DNA of 64,000 bases from DASWYT01 sp965246875 (GCA_965246875.1 CBDFFU010000003.1:1259288-1323287), one strand, 5' to 3'. Shown: positions 1 through 10,120, numbered from the stretch's first letter. The notes: a model not told the origin generated them from the sequence alone. Made by a program: numbers and translations.

Positions 1-923
1 ACCGCATGCAAACCAATGCGTTCCCCGACCAGTTTGGGTGCCAGAATATTGCCTTCAATAAATTGTCCAGCCAAAAAGATCGACAATGTGACAAGCGGCA
101 TCGTGGCCCCTTCAAACTGTGCTAGCGCGACGCCGACACTGGCGACCAATCCAAACGTTGAACCGACATATGGGATGAATGACAGGATGCCAGCAATAAA
201 GCCAATCGCCAGACCGAATTTCAAGCCAATAATGGTTAAGCCAATCGCATAAAATACCCCAAGAAAACAGCAGACCAAGGTCTGGCCACGAAAAAATCCG
301 GCCAAGCGTTCGTCAAACTCCGCAAAAATTTGCCGCATTTTCGGGGCATAGTCACGCGGCCATAAATTATTGATGCGACGCGTAATGCGTGGCCAGTCAC
401 GCAAACAATAAAATGCAACGACTGGGGTAATGAAAATAAACGTAGCGATATCGATAAACGCCATGCCTTTGTCCCAGACACCCAATAGAACATCCTGAGC
501 GCCTTGTAAAACTGTACCAACATTATTTCCAGCAGCATCTTTGATTTGTTGCACTTGATCAGCATTTAATCGTTGGAATAGGTTATGCACATAGGGCTGC
601 ACATAACTTTTTGCTGCCGCATAGTATGTTGGTACGTCACCGATAAATTCTGTTACCTGTTTTGAGATAATCGGGCTAAGGCCGGTAATAATTGCGGCCA
701 AAACCAGAATAAAACTCAACAAGACCAACAACGTCGCGACAGACCGGGGTACACGGCGATGTGTCAGTTTGGTAACAGTCGGATTCAATAAATACGCGAT
801 CCCCAGACCAATGACAAACGGTGGCAAGACGTCTCTTAGCAACGAGATCAGTAGAATTGTTATAATGCTGACAAACACCCAGAACAGGCCCTTGTTGCTG
901 AAAATAGCGAATATTTGTTGCAT
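1..923 (-). CDS. AI-2E family transporter (PerM/UPF0118), partial
   Basis: The minus strand is open from an ATG at 923 to the window edge (about 307 residues; the C-terminus is missing). The translation has the AI-2E/PerM layout: two N-terminal membrane segments, a long soluble stretch (about residues 75-150), then a membrane-rich half containing GFIAGILSFIPYVGS and a downstream GQFIEGNILAPKLVGERIG motif typical of the family. Members are inner-membrane permeases; some export AI-2 or act as Na+/H+ antiporters, so the substrate here is unknown. It starts 9 bp after the DUF2066 gene and is probably co-transcribed with it. In related alphaproteobacteria a DnaA-like hda gene often follows, but that would lie outside the window. 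Confidence 0.88.
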   Translation of the reverse strand, partial: MQQIFAIFSNKGLFWVFVSIITILLISLLRDVLPPFVIGLGIAYLLNPTVTKLTHRRVPRSVATLLVLLSFILVLAAIITGLSPIISKQVTEFIGDVPTYYAAAKSYVQPYVHNLFQRLNADQVQQIKDAAGNNVGTVLQGAQDVLLGVWDKGMAFIDIATFIFITPVVAFYCLRDWPRITRRINNLWPRDYAPKMRQIFAEFDERLAGFFRGQTLVCCFLGVFYAIGLTIIGLKFGLAIGFIAGILSFIPYVGSTFGLVASVGVALAQFEGATMPLVTLSIFLAGQFIEGNILAPKLVGERIGLHA

Positions 924-932
924 AAGGTTTTC

Positions 933-2192
933 TTATCCGTTTTGTCTGGTGATAGTATAGGTGTTGCCATTGATGGGTTGTACTGTAAAGCCATTGGCCT
1001 GCAAGGCGCGCAGTAAATCAGGTGTCGTACTTTTACTTTCGATACGCACGACAGCTTGATTGGATGAAATACTTTGGGTCACCAAATTGGCAATGCCCGG
1101 TGTCTGGCGAAGTTGCTGTTGCAGGCTGATCCAAGCCGACAAATTCGGGATTGGAATGACAGCGACTATAGTTGATGAGGCCGCATAATTCGCTGGCAAC
1201 TTTAACATAGTTGGTACCGAAGGTGCCGTACTTGCTGTGAGCGTTGGCACAGAGGCCATCGCTGGCGTTGCCATGACTGTACCATGTTCAAGCTTGTCGA
1301 TCTGATTGGCTGTTGCCAGCACAGCATCGTTGAACAGATAACCCGGCCGCGAGGATGGGTCGAAAGTGCCCTTATAAGTCAAAGTCTGGTTACCATAGCG
1401 GTAAAGTTTGACCGTCAAACCGGGTTTAGCGGCTTGTGCCTTGGCTAATGCCAAATAGACTGCTTGGACTTGATAGCGTTTCAGCATGTTTTCCAGGCCC
1501 GGCTGTTCCTTGGTTTTCTGGTTCAGAAATCCGGTATCGGGCGCATCATTAAGGTCGGCTAGATCACCCAATGGAATGCTAAACGTTGTGCTGAACTTGA
1601 AAGCATCCTGTTTTTGCCAGGCGTCACGCCAGGCATTAATCTCATCCCATAAAATAATTTTCGAGCCGATGTTTAAGACTGGTAGAATGAGAACAGTCGG
1701 CTGTTGTGGTGTCATAGCGGGCGATGTCGTTGTCGCATTGGGTGTTGCGGTAACGTCCGCGGTTACCGCCTCGGCTGGCGGCGGCAGCGTGACATGTGCC
1801 AGATCAATGTCTTTGACAGCCGGCAACGGTAAATTTGCACTCCGCAATAATCCTTCGAACCGGACAGCATCAAAACGGATAGTTAAATTGGCCTGATACG
1901 ATTGGGATAAAACCCGTTCGTTTTGCAGCGAAAAATCTTTCATTGCGCGTGAGATGGTACTGTCGGACAAACCAGCCAGCTTTTCAGATGGTACCGGAGG
2001 CACTGCTTGCGCCATAAATTGCCCCAAAGCGAGTTTTTGCGCTTTCAACAAGGCCAGGTCTCGGGTGCCTGGCGCGGTTGGCCCCTCAATCAAAACAGGA
2101 ATGTTACTAGCGACATAATAACGGCTCGCAGCCTGTCCGATAAACGGCATAAAAGTTAAACAAAACAAGGTAGTTAAAAATAATGTTTTCAT
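933..2192 (-). CDS. DUF2066 domain-containing periplasmic protein
   Basis: About 419 residues with a signal peptide (KTLFLTTLFCLTFMPFIGQA, cleavage after about residue 22). The N-terminal 100 residues (YYVASNIPVLIEG..., then R-D-x-A-L-x-K-A-Q) match DUF2066, a family of unknown function found next to AI-2E permeases. The middle is Pro/Thr/Ala-rich (about 145-170) and the last 60 residues look like a small alpha/beta domain. The ATG at 2192 is preferred over an in-frame TTG six bases upstream. It is the first gene of a two-gene unit with the permease and is divergent from the sensor kinase at 2336. Confidence 0.72.
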   Translation of the reverse strand: MKTLFLTTLFCLTFMPFIGQAASRYYVASNIPVLIEGPTAPGTRDLALLKAQKLALGQFMAQAVPPVPSEKLAGLSDSTISRAMKDFSLQNERVLSQSYQANLTIRFDAVRFEGLLRSANLPLPAVKDIDLAHVTLPPPAEAVTADVTATPNATTTSPAMTPQQPTVLILPVLNIGSKIILWDEINAWRDAWQKQDAFKFSTTFSIPLGDLADLNDAPDTGFLNQKTKEQPGLENMLKRYQVQAVYLALAKAQAAKPGLTVKLYRYGNQTLTYKGTFDPSSRPGYLFNDAVLATANQIDKLEHGTVMATPAMASVPTLTASTAPSVPTMLKLPANYAASSTIVAVIPIPNLSAWISLQQQLRQTPGIANLVTQSISSNQAVVRIESKSTTPDLLRALQANGFTVQPINGNTYTITRQNG

Positions 2193-2335
2193 AAGCAAAG
2201 CTCGGATCGGTCTGGTCTGGCGTCAGACTAGCAGAAGCTAGCAAAATAACGAAAGATTAATTCTAACAAGATATTGTAATGATTGCAAAAGACACTCAAG
2301 GTGTCATTCCTATTATTGGTCAAAGCCAGGAAACA

Positions 2336-5300
2336 ATGAATATTAAAAACCTGAAGATACCGTCTTTCTTATTAGGTCTGTTCCTTGTTTTTTTACCGTT
2401 CTTGTCATCTGCACAGGCTTTTGTCTCTTTACAATCTGATACAGACAGTGTCGCCGTTGCTCCGGAATTGCTTTATTTTGAAGACCAGACCGGGTCGCAA
2501 TCGTTTTTTCAGGCCCAGTCGCAATTCAAGCGTTTTGAACGTGAAGCAACAGCTCATGACAGCGCCCTCATTCATCTGAGCAATGCTGGCAGCGTTTATT
2601 GGCTTAAATTGACTGTTAATAATGCGTCAGACCGGCAGAACTGGGTGTTGAACTTTCAACCTGTAACAGATTTTATTACTCAACCTGTCTGGCTGGATGA
2701 GATTGCTGTCTATGAAAACGATCAGGCGGGTAAACCGATTTACACGACAAAAAACAATTATGTGCCGATGAATTTGCTTGCCGGCAAGTCCAGCGATTTT
2801 TTAATTATGGTCAAGACGATTGCCGGATTGGATGTCTCATTCAGGCCGCTTTTGGAAACCGAACAAACCTTTGCCGAATCGCAACGGCAAGATGCCGCAA
2901 AAATGACATTAAGCTGGATCGTGATCAGCATTTTTGCGACAGCATCTTTAATCTTTTTTGCCCTCAGCCGTATGCGATCTTTTCTGTTTTTTGGCTTTTA
3001 TACGATGGTCTTTATTCAGGGGGGTATGTTGACGCTGGATAGTGGCAAAAAACTATACACAGTCCTCATGAACTTTTTATCTCCTGTGCAAGTCTTACCT
3101 ATGACAGCGGCCATAATTAGTCTGTGTGCTGTGATCCTGACGATTGTCAGCATAAAACAAAAAGCATTTCCATTTTTGTTAAAAATGATGGCACTTGTCT
3201 TGATGGCTATTATTGCCGGCAGCTTTTTTGCACAGAACATTCTGACGAACTTCGTTATAGCGACGCAACTGTTTGCAAAATTGATTATTTTAGTAACGGG
3301 GATAGTGCTGGCAGTCATTGCTCTCAGTCAAAGCTTCAACGATGCGAAGAATTTTTGGTTGTTACCAGCCTGGTTGTTATTCGGCTTGCAATCCTTTATG
3401 TCGATATTGAACCCGCTTTTGTTGCCCTTTTTGCATTTGGGATTATTGGGCGTGGGTTTGGTTGTTCAGATTTACACACTCTGGCAGGAACAGGAAAAAA
3501 TCCGCATTGAGCAGCAGCAAAAACTGCAAATGGAGATGAACCAGCAACGCCAGCAGCATGAAAAAGAAAATTTCATGTGGGAACGCAAGCTGGAGAGCGA
3601 ACGTGGCTTGTTGAACAATGCAAAACAGCGTGAAGCCTTGCGCTCAACCCAGTTGGCTGAAGCCAAAGCCCAGGCCGATGCGGCCAATAAGGCGAAATCC
3701 GACTTTCTGGCGATGATTACTCATGAAATTCGCACACCAATGACCGGCATTATGGGCATGGTCCACCTCACCGCGCAGACATCCTTGGACGATAAACAAA
3801 AAGAATATATGGATACGATTCAGAATGCCGGCGAAACATTGCTGACCTTGCTCAACGATGTTCTGGATTATTCCAAGCTGGAAAAAGGCGCGATTTCCGT
3901 TGAAAAGATTCACTTCGGGTTGCGCGCCTTGGTACAAGCTGTCGTAACGTTAATGTCAGGACGTGCGCATGAAAAAGCCTTGCGTTTAGTCATCGCTATT
4001 GATGATTCTGTGCCGGACGATTTGAATGGTGACCCGAACCGTATCCGGCAAGTGCTGATTAATTTATTGAGTAACGCTATTAAGTTTACCGATCAAGGCA
4101 GTGTGACCATTGAAATCACGCGCGACTCAGGTGTTTCTATTGCACAATCAACAGCTTTCCCGTTGCGTGTCAGAGTTATTGATACCGGTATTGGCATCAG
4201 CAAAGAGGCACAAGAAAAACTGTTCAGCGCTTACAGTCAGGCCGACGCCAGCATTGCACGTCGCTTTGGTGGTACGGGTCTTGGCTTGAATATTTGCCGC
4301 ATGCTGGTGCAAGCCATGGGCGGCGACGTCAATGTGCAAAGCGAACTTGGTAAAGGCAGCGTATTCTCCTTTACGTTGATCTTGGAAAAATCATCAGAGC
4401 AGCAAGCCAATGCCATTGCACAACATGAAATTGAACTGGCCAAAATCAATCTGTTGAACGTGCTGGTTGTAGATGATAATCCGGTCAATCTGAAAGTCAT
4501 TGCCGGCTTGCTTGAGCTGGATCATCACCGTGTCACAACAGCCGAAAGCGGCACAAAGGCGTTAAATGAACTGGATGCCCATGATTTCGATTTGATCTTC
4601 ATGGATATCCAGATGCCGGGCTTTGATGGTTTGACTATTACGAAAGCCATCCGCCGCCTCACCGATGTCAAAAAAGCTAATGTACCAATTTTTGCCCTGA
4701 CCGGTATGGGACGTGATGAAGATGAACAAGCTTGCCGCGCAGCAGGTATGAACGGTATTCTGGTGAAACCGATCCGCGTGCCGGCGTTCAAAAAAATTCT
4801 ATATGATGTTTCAGTGGCCGCCTATGGCCATTTGAGTAATGAGGATGCCATGAAATTCAAAGATGCCGCCGCTATGGCTAAAAACGTTTTCAATGATGTG
4901 AAAAAAACGTACGATGTCGCAAAAGATCAGGTGCGTCGCGGCTTGGCCAGCGACTATGTGCCGATGAATGAATCCGGCATCGCGGCTCCCGACTTAACAC
5001 CAAAACCAAAACCGGTCAGCGATGATGCGTCGGCATTATTGAATGTGGTGATGCTGAAAGATCTGCATGATTCATTGCCAGCAGACTCGTTCAACGAGAT
5101 TTTCAGCGAACTTGACAGCAAGGCTGATGAACTTGTGACCGGCATCATTGAAGGCTGGAAAGCATTGGATAAAGACGACGTGTCAGAAAAGGCGCACAAT
5201 TTGCGCGGCATGGCCGGTAATTTTGGCTTGAGCCTGTTAAGCCTCACCGCAGAGCATATCGAGAAAGCCATCAAGGCCGGACACATTGATCATGTCGCGG

Positions 5301-5374
5301 CCGATGTTGGCAAACTCCAAACAATCCTTAACGACACGAAAGCCGCCTTGCAGGATTGGCTACAGAAGAACTAG
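2336..5374 (+). CDS. Hybrid sensor histidine kinase, 7TM-DISM / HisKA / HATPase / REC / HPt
   Basis: A 1012-residue phosphorelay protein. From the N-terminus: signal peptide (FLLGLFLVFLPFLSSAQA), a periplasmic 7TMR-DISMED2-like sensor (about 25-170, with YWLKLTVNN), seven membrane segments (about 195-385), a coiled coil, HisKA with ITHEIRTPMTG (phospho-acceptor His near 463), HATPase_c (GTGLGLNI), receiver (LVVDDNP; phospho-acceptor Asp near 757 in FMDIQMPGFDG; LVKPI) and a C-terminal HPt (AHNLRGMAGNFG, His near 954). The DISM sensor family often reads carbohydrate-like or other small ligands; the ligand here is unknown. The ATG at 2336 has AGGA upstream and starts the signal peptide, so it is preferred over the ATG at 2279. 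No partner regulator is adjacent. Confidence 0.88.
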   Translation: MNIKNLKIPSFLLGLFLVFLPFLSSAQAFVSLQSDTDSVAVAPELLYFEDQTGSQSFFQAQSQFKRFEREATAHDSALIHLSNAGSVYWLKLTVNNASDRQNWVLNFQPVTDFITQPVWLDEIAVYENDQAGKPIYTTKNNYVPMNLLAGKSSDFLIMVKTIAGLDVSFRPLLETEQTFAESQRQDAAKMTLSWIVISIFATASLIFFALSRMRSFLFFGFYTMVFIQGGMLTLDSGKKLYTVLMNFLSPVQVLPMTAAIISLCAVILTIVSIKQKAFPFLLKMMALVLMAIIAGSFFAQNILTNFVIATQLFAKLIILVTGIVLAVIALSQSFNDAKNFWLLPAWLLFGLQSFMSILNPLLLPFLHLGLLGVGLVVQIYTLWQEQEKIRIEQQQKLQMEMNQQRQQHEKENFMWERKLESERGLLNNAKQREALRSTQLAEAKAQADAANKAKSDFLAMITHEIRTPMTGIMGMVHLTAQTSLDDKQKEYMDTIQNAGETLLTLLNDVLDYSKLEKGAISVEKIHFGLRALVQAVVTLMSGRAHEKALRLVIAIDDSVPDDLNGDPNRIRQVLINLLSNAIKFTDQGSVTIEITRDSGVSIAQSTAFPLRVRVIDTGIGISKEAQEKLFSAYSQADASIARRFGGTGLGLNICRMLVQAMGGDVNVQSELGKGSVFSFTLILEKSSEQQANAIAQHEIELAKINLLNVLVVDDNPVNLKVIAGLLELDHHRVTTAESGTKALNELDAHDFDLIFMDIQMPGFDGLTITKAIRRLTDVKKANVPIFALTGMGRDEDEQACRAAGMNGILVKPIRVPAFKKILYDVSVAAYGHLSNEDAMKFKDAAAMAKNVFNDVKKTYDVAKDQVRRGLASDYVPMNESGIAAPDLTPKPKPVSDDASALLNVVMLKDLHDSLPADSFNEIFSELDSKADELVTGIIEGWKALDKDDVSEKAHNLRGMAGNFGLSLLSLTAEHIEKAIKAGHIDHVAADVGKLQTILNDTKAALQDWLQKN

Positions 5375-5376
5375 TT

Positions 5377-5799
5377 TCAGCTGACGATATCAGATGGTTT
5401 GAAGAAAAACGCGATTTCCGTTTTGGCATTGTCGAGTGAATCTGAACCATGCACAGAATTGGCTTCGATGCTTTCAGCAAATGTTTTGCGGATCGTGCCT
5501 TCATCAGCGTTAGCTGGGTTAGTGGCACCCATAATTTCACGGTTGCGCAACACGGCGTTTTCGCCTTCTAAGACTTGAACCACGACCGGTCCGGAAATCA
5601 TGAAATTGACCAGCTCGCCAAAAAACGAACGTTCTTTGTGGACAGCATAGAAGCCTTCGGCTTGTTCCTTGGTCAGTTGCAAGCGGCGTTGCGCCACGAT
5701 GCGTAAGCCAGCATCTTCAAACATGGCATTGATTTTACCGGTTAAATTGCGGCGGGTGGCATCAGGCTTCAAAATCGACAGGGTGCGTTCGGTACTCAT
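5377..5799 (-). CDS. ndk: Nucleoside diphosphate kinase
   Basis: 140 residues, the normal length. It transfers the gamma phosphate of ATP to NDPs through a phosphohistidine. The N-terminus ERTLSILKPDA and the active-site motif NSVHGSDS (His117) are both present. A GGAG ribosome site lies seven bases before the ATG. It is convergent with the sensor kinase, with only two bases between the stop codons, and has its own likely promoter at 5836-5863, which overlaps the end of the upstream kamA-like gene. Confidence 0.97.
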   Translation of the reverse strand: MSTERTLSILKPDATRRNLTGKINAMFEDAGLRIVAQRRLQLTKEQAEGFYAVHKERSFFGELVNFMISGPVVVQVLEGENAVLRNREIMGATNPANADEGTIRKTFAESIEANSVHGSDSLDNAKTEIAFFFKPSDIVS

Positions 5800-5835
5800 G
5801 AGAATCTCCGTAAAATTTATTGTAAACGTGCCCGA

Positions 5836-5863
5836 CTTATAACTAATTTTATTAAAAATTCAA
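5836..5863 (-). promoter_or_regulatory. Probable sigma-70 promoter of ndk
   Basis: On the minus strand TTGAAT (5858-5863) and TATAAG (5836-5841) are separated by 16 bp, about 37 bp upstream of the ndk start. The -35 box overlaps the stop codon of the preceding gene. This is a pattern match only; no transcript evidence is available. Confidence 0.5.
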
Positions 5864-6957
5864 CTGCCCACAGCCGGATCAGTGTAAATATATTTCTGCC
5901 CATCTGGCGCAATCAGCCAATAGTGGCCTGCCCGGCCCGGAATTTCCTGTACATAATCAATATTGACCGGGATTTTCGCGACGCCGCCTGGAATGTCGAT
6001 CACATAGTGAGGCATAGCCAAACCGGATAATTGTGCGTGCAACTGCCGCATCAAACTTTTGCCATGCTGCAGCGATACCCTAAAATGTCCGGTGCCAGCC
6101 GCTAAATCAGCATGATGCAAATAGTATGGTTTGACGCGGTGTCGCAACAATGCATTGAACAACTCAGCGAGTGCCGAAACGTTATCATTAATGCCACGCA
6201 GCAACACACTTTGGCTGACCAGCATGTGTCCGGCGTGATGCAGATCAGCCAATGCCTGGACAGCTTTATCTGTCAGCTCACGAACATGATTAATGTGCAA
6301 CGCAATCGTCACCGGTTTTGGCCCGACCATCGCTTGTAATAAATCTGCTGTAACGGTTTCGGGTTGCACCACTGGAATACGCGTGTGAATACGGATCCAC
6401 TGCACATGCGGCATGGCATGTAAACGTGTCATCAATTTTTGCAACCGCGGCGCGCCCAGTACCAAGGGATCACCGCCGGTCAAAATCACCTCGGTAATTT
6501 CGGAATGCTGGGCAATATAATCCAACGCCTCGTCAACATCCTTTTGCGTGACGGTGTCACCATGCGGCCCCACCATTTCACGGCGAAAACAAAAGCGGCA
6601 ATAGACGGCACAGGCTAATGTCGGTTTCAACAACACACGATTGCTATGGCGATGCACCAAGGCTTTTAAAGGCGCATGGGTATAATCGCCAATCGGATCG
6701 CCCTGCTCGTCCGGCAATATAATCAATTCACGCACATCCGGCACAAATTGCTTGGCAATCGGATCGTTGGCTAAATCATGAATATCAATCTGATCGACCA
6801 TGGCTGGTGTCACGGCAATGACATACCGTTCGGTCAACTCCTGCAACGCGGCTTGATCATTGGTCTCGGCGATCAAGCCATGTGTTTTCAATGCCTCGAT
6901 ATGATGCAGGCTGCGGCGCGGCATAGGCACAATTTTATTCAGGCTTTGCTTTGCCAT
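5860..6957 (-). CDS. KamA-family radical SAM protein (lysine 2,3-aminomutase-like / EpmB-like)
   Basis: 365 residues from the ATG at 6957 (a longer frame to 7077 would lie entirely inside holC, so it is rejected). The radical-SAM CxxxCxxC cluster is seen as CAVYCRFCF, followed by REMVG; ILTGGDPLVL, RIHTRIPVV and HINHVREL are typical of the KamA/EpmB family. Such proteins convert alpha-lysine to beta-lysine; in EpmB the product is attached to elongation factor P. This length fits the alphaproteobacterial KamA-like group, and which role applies cannot be told here. The start overlaps the end of holC by 19 bp, so it is probably the third gene of pepA-holC-kamA. Confidence 0.85.
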   Translation of the reverse strand: MAKQSLNKIVPMPRRSLHHIEALKTHGLIAETNDQAALQELTERYVIAVTPAMVDQIDIHDLANDPIAKQFVPDVRELIILPDEQGDPIGDYTHAPLKALVHRHSNRVLLKPTLACAVYCRFCFRREMVGPHGDTVTQKDVDEALDYIAQHSEITEVILTGGDPLVLGAPRLQKLMTRLHAMPHVQWIRIHTRIPVVQPETVTADLLQAMVGPKPVTIALHINHVRELTDKAVQALADLHHAGHMLVSQSVLLRGINDNVSALAELFNALLRHRVKPYYLHHADLAAGTGHFRVSLQHGKSLMRQLHAQLSGLAMPHYVIDIPGGVAKIPVNIDYVQEIPGRAGHYWLIAPDGQKYIYTDPAVGS

Positions 6958-7391
6958 TGCCCGTTTTCCTGTTGCTGCCAGTAGGTCAATGTAACATTTG
7001 GCTCCTGTTTCAAACGTGACCATTCGGCTCTGGCCTGTTGGACATGGGCTGGATTGCGGCCATCGAACACCAGGCAAATCAGATCAAATGCCGTTATTGG
7101 AGGTGTTGCAGCCATGTCCAGCACCATCATCGTTTTCGCCTGATTGGGTACAGTGTCTTCGGTCGTCAGCACGACGGGTTGTTCACTGGCATACACATCG
7201 CTAGCCAAAGCATGCGGTAAAAAATGTTGCTTGCTGAATTGCCACAAAAAATCGTCGTAATCGCTACACGCATGATCATGCGGTAATTTGCACGCCACGC
7301 GCATTTTGCGGCTCAAAGCTTTGAGCAGCAATTCAGGTAGCACATCTTGCGCCGTTTTATAATGCGTATGATAAAACCGGATTTCAGCCAT
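6939..7391 (-). CDS. holC: DNA polymerase III chi subunit
   Basis: 150 residues with the HolC fold pattern: EIRFYHTHY start, RVACKLPHD, DDFLWQFSKQHFLPHALA, then VVLTT. Chi links the clamp loader to single-strand binding protein at the replication fork. In alphaproteobacteria holC usually follows pepA, as here; the start overlaps the pepA stop by 8 bp, which indicates translational coupling. Confidence 0.9.
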   Translation of the reverse strand: MAEIRFYHTHYKTAQDVLPELLLKALSRKMRVACKLPHDHACSDYDDFLWQFSKQHFLPHALASDVYASEQPVVLTTEDTVPNQAKTMMVLDMAATPPITAFDLICLVFDGRNPAHVQQARAEWSRLKQEPNVTLTYWQQQENGQWQSKA

Positions 7392-8901
7392 TGCGTGTTT
7401 GGCTCAAAACGTAATCAACCATCAACCGGATGCCAAACCCCATGCCGCCGGCTGGACAAATCGCCATGTCGGCTTTGGCCTTCATCAAGCCAGCAATATC
7501 CAGATGCGCCCAGTTGACGTCTTTCTCAACGAATTGCGACAGGAATAACGCGGCAAAACTGGCACCCGCCAGACGGCTCAATTCCACATTGACGAAATCG
7601 GCAATCGTGCTTTTCAGGGTATGGGCAGGTGCGGCGTCAATCGGCATACGCCAGCATTTTTCGCCGGTTTTCATACCGGATTGCTGCAACTGATTAGCCA
7701 GCTCATCCTGATTGCTGAACAAGGCGGCATATTCATTGCCAAACGCCGACATAGCCGATCCGGTTAAGGTCGCGATATCAATAATGGTGTGTGGCTTGTG
7801 CTGTTGCTGCACATAAGTCAGCAAATCAGCCAGCACCAGACGCCCTTCGGCGTCAGTATCCATAATTTCAACCGTTTGACCAGATAAGGTGGTGACCACC
7901 TCGCCTGGCAGATAGGCATCTTCATCCACCAGATTTTCGGTCAGGCCAACAATGCCAACCACATGTGTCGCGGCGGCACCTTGCGCCAAAGCCAGAATAC
8001 TGCCCATCACAGCAGCGGCACCGCCCATGTCGTATTTCATGTCAAACATGCCACCGCCCACAAAGGTGCCGGGCTTTAAATTATAGCCGCCGGTATCAAA
8101 GGTCACGCCTTTGCCGACCAGTGCGATGGGCTGGGTTTTTGCCTTTGTTTTGCCGGTTGGCGCCAGACCATTATATTCGGCAATCAGCACATAGGCCGGG
8201 TGACGGCTGCCACGGGCAACGGCTTGCAACGCACCCAAGCCTTTTTTGGCAATCGTTTTTTCATCGAGAACGGTCAACGTCACCGGCAGTGATTTCACGG
8301 CATCACGCACGGCTGCCACAAAATTTTCCGGCGTACAAATGTTAGGCGGCTGGTTCATCAAATCACGTGCCAGGTAAACGCCTTCGGCAATAGCATTTTG
8401 CTGTACCCAGTCTTTCTGCGCTTGTTTGGCGTTGCCAACATGTAACGTCACTTGTTTGAGCGGCACAGATTTTGTGTCTTTTGCCGTCGTTTTATAACCG
8501 CTGAATTGATAGGATCGTAACGTGGCACCCAAGGCACATTGCTGCACATCAATTGCCTCGTTCACCACAACATGCAAATTGGCAATATTTTGCGCCTTGG
8601 CCTGAGCCGCCAGCAAGCCACCCAGTTTCAAACTGTCAAGTACTGACATTTCATTAGGTTTACCAACGCCATATAGTAAAACCGAAATCGTTTTCGTGCC
8701 GGATTTTATCCCGTGCAGCCAGAGCATTTGCTCTTTATCTGCCTGAAAAGCAGTTCCCGCTTTCAGCGCATTGTTCAATGTGTCTGTCAGTGTTTTACCC
8801 AATAACTTGGCGTGTGCAGTCGACAATGTTTTGCTGCTGGACACCGGTAAAGCAAAGCTTTGTGCCGGAGTAAAGGCAGCACTACTGAATTTAATATCCA
8901 T
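7384..8901 (-). CDS. pepA: Leucyl aminopeptidase (M17)
   Basis: 505 residues from the ATG at 8901 (a TTG 21 bases upstream is possible). It is a cytosolic, metal-dependent, hexameric aminopeptidase. The catalytic domain shows VGKGVTFDTGGYNLKPG, DMKYDMGGAAAVMG and the M17 signature as DTDAEGRLVLADLL; the first residue of the usual NTDAEGRL is Asp here, a small departure. It is the first gene of the pepA-holC-kamA-like group and is divergent from lptF. Confidence 0.95.
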   Translation of the reverse strand: MDIKFSSAAFTPAQSFALPVSSSKTLSTAHAKLLGKTLTDTLNNALKAGTAFQADKEQMLWLHGIKSGTKTISVLLYGVGKPNEMSVLDSLKLGGLLAAQAKAQNIANLHVVVNEAIDVQQCALGATLRSYQFSGYKTTAKDTKSVPLKQVTLHVGNAKQAQKDWVQQNAIAEGVYLARDLMNQPPNICTPENFVAAVRDAVKSLPVTLTVLDEKTIAKKGLGALQAVARGSRHPAYVLIAEYNGLAPTGKTKAKTQPIALVGKGVTFDTGGYNLKPGTFVGGGMFDMKYDMGGAAAVMGSILALAQGAAATHVVGIVGLTENLVDEDAYLPGEVVTTLSGQTVEIMDTDAEGRLVLADLLTYVQQQHKPHTIIDIATLTGSAMSAFGNEYAALFSNQDELANQLQQSGMKTGEKCWRMPIDAAPAHTLKSTIADFVNVELSRLAGASFAALFLSQFVEKDVNWAHLDIAGLMKAKADMAICPAGGMGFGIRLMVDYVLSQTRNG

Positions 8902-8995
8902 AATCTTGATCTCGGAACTCAAACAGGGGTTTCAGGCAGGATAAACGGTGGCTTGTGTCTGGTCAATTGAAGTCTGACTGTTTAAACTGCCGGTC

Positions 8996-10120
8996 ATGTT
9001 GATGCAACGCTATCTGGGTAAACAATTGCTGTTTTCGACGCTGGTGATTGCCAGCGCGATGACGCTTGTTATCTGGTTGACCCAATCGTTGAAACTGCTG
9101 GATCTGGTCATCAATGGCGGCGCGCCGTTGCAAATGTTCGGCTATATGCTGTTGCTGACCGTGCCGAAATTTTTCGAGCTGATCCTGCCCTTAGCGTTGG
9201 CGGTCAGTATTGTCTTTCTCTTTAACAAGCTGACCGCAGACAGTGAGCTAATCGTCATGCAAGCTTGTGGCTTTAGCCCGTGGCAAGTTGGCAAAGCGGT
9301 TGTATTACTGGCTGTATTTTTTGCTGTTGTGATCTTTGTTATTGGCGGCTGGCTGACGCCGCGCGCCAATCTGGAACTGGATCGCATGCGAGCCGTCGCT
9401 AAATCAGGTTTCAGTGTCAATTTGTTGCGCACAGGCGTGTTCAATACGTTGGGTGATAATGTCGTGATTTATTTGGACAAGCGCAGCAGTCTGGGCCGCA
9501 TGGAAGGTCTGCTCATTCACATCACACCAGATGACCAGCCAAGTTCGACCATTTGGGCAAAAAGTGGTGGTATTGTGATGCGCAAAGACTATCCCATAAT
9601 GACCATGAAAAATGGCATCAAGCAGGAATTCAATACCAAGACGCGACAGGTCGATAGTCTGCGCTTTGCGTCGTATCAAGTGGATCTTTCCAAGATTTTG
9701 AATAAGGCGTTAGATGTCAAGTTGGATGCTAGTCAATTCGTGTTACCCGAATTGTTACGGCAGGCGCCGTTACAAACCGATGTCCGGCATAAGCGTGAGT
9801 TCTATGCTGAAGCCAGCGTTCGCATGTCACGACCATTTCTGATCTTGAGTTTTGGTTTGTGCGCAGTGACGCCTTTTTTGTTGGGGCGCTATAATCGGCG
9901 TGGCCAGGCGTGGCGGCTTCTGCATATTATTCTGGGACTTGTTGCCTTGCAAGCTGCTTATCTGGGTAGCGTCAGCGCCGCGCAACAGCATGTTTGGGGT
10001 CATGCTCTATTATTCAGTGTCGCTATTGTGCCAACCTTGTTCGTGGGTATGTTACTATTAAAAGCACATCCGCTTGGTAAATGGCCTAATCGTGTCGTGC
10101 AACAGTTACAGGTGCAATAA
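8996..10120 (+). CDS. lptF: LPS export permease LptF
   Basis: 374 residues of the YjgP/YjgQ family, with three N-terminal membrane segments, a periplasmic domain (about 95-270) and three C-terminal ones. LptF with LptG forms the inner-membrane part of the LptB2FG transporter that extracts lipopolysaccharide. It begins the run lptF-lptG-surA-rsmA, with 2 bp before lptG. The C-terminus FLLGRYNRRGQAWRL is typical of this subunit. Confidence 0.93.
   Translation: MLMQRYLGKQLLFSTLVIASAMTLVIWLTQSLKLLDLVINGGAPLQMFGYMLLLTVPKFFELILPLALAVSIVFLFNKLTADSELIVMQACGFSPWQVGKAVVLLAVFFAVVIFVIGGWLTPRANLELDRMRAVAKSGFSVNLLRTGVFNTLGDNVVIYLDKRSSLGRMEGLLIHITPDDQPSSTIWAKSGGIVMRKDYPIMTMKNGIKQEFNTKTRQVDSLRFASYQVDLSKILNKALDVKLDASQFVLPELLRQAPLQTDVRHKREFYAEASVRMSRPFLILSFGLCAVTPFLLGRYNRRGQAWRLLHIILGLVALQAAYLGSVSAAQQHVWGHALLFSVAIVPTLFVGMLLLKAHPLGKWPNRVVQQLQVQ

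Noticed and set aside
236..565. Minus-strand 109-residue ORF as a gene
   Set aside because: It overlaps the AI-2E permease in another frame; the permease translation shows clear family motifs.
6958..7077. N-terminal extension of the KamA-like protein
   Set aside because: The extra 40 codons lie entirely within holC and have no family similarity; ATG 6957 gives the expected N-terminus.
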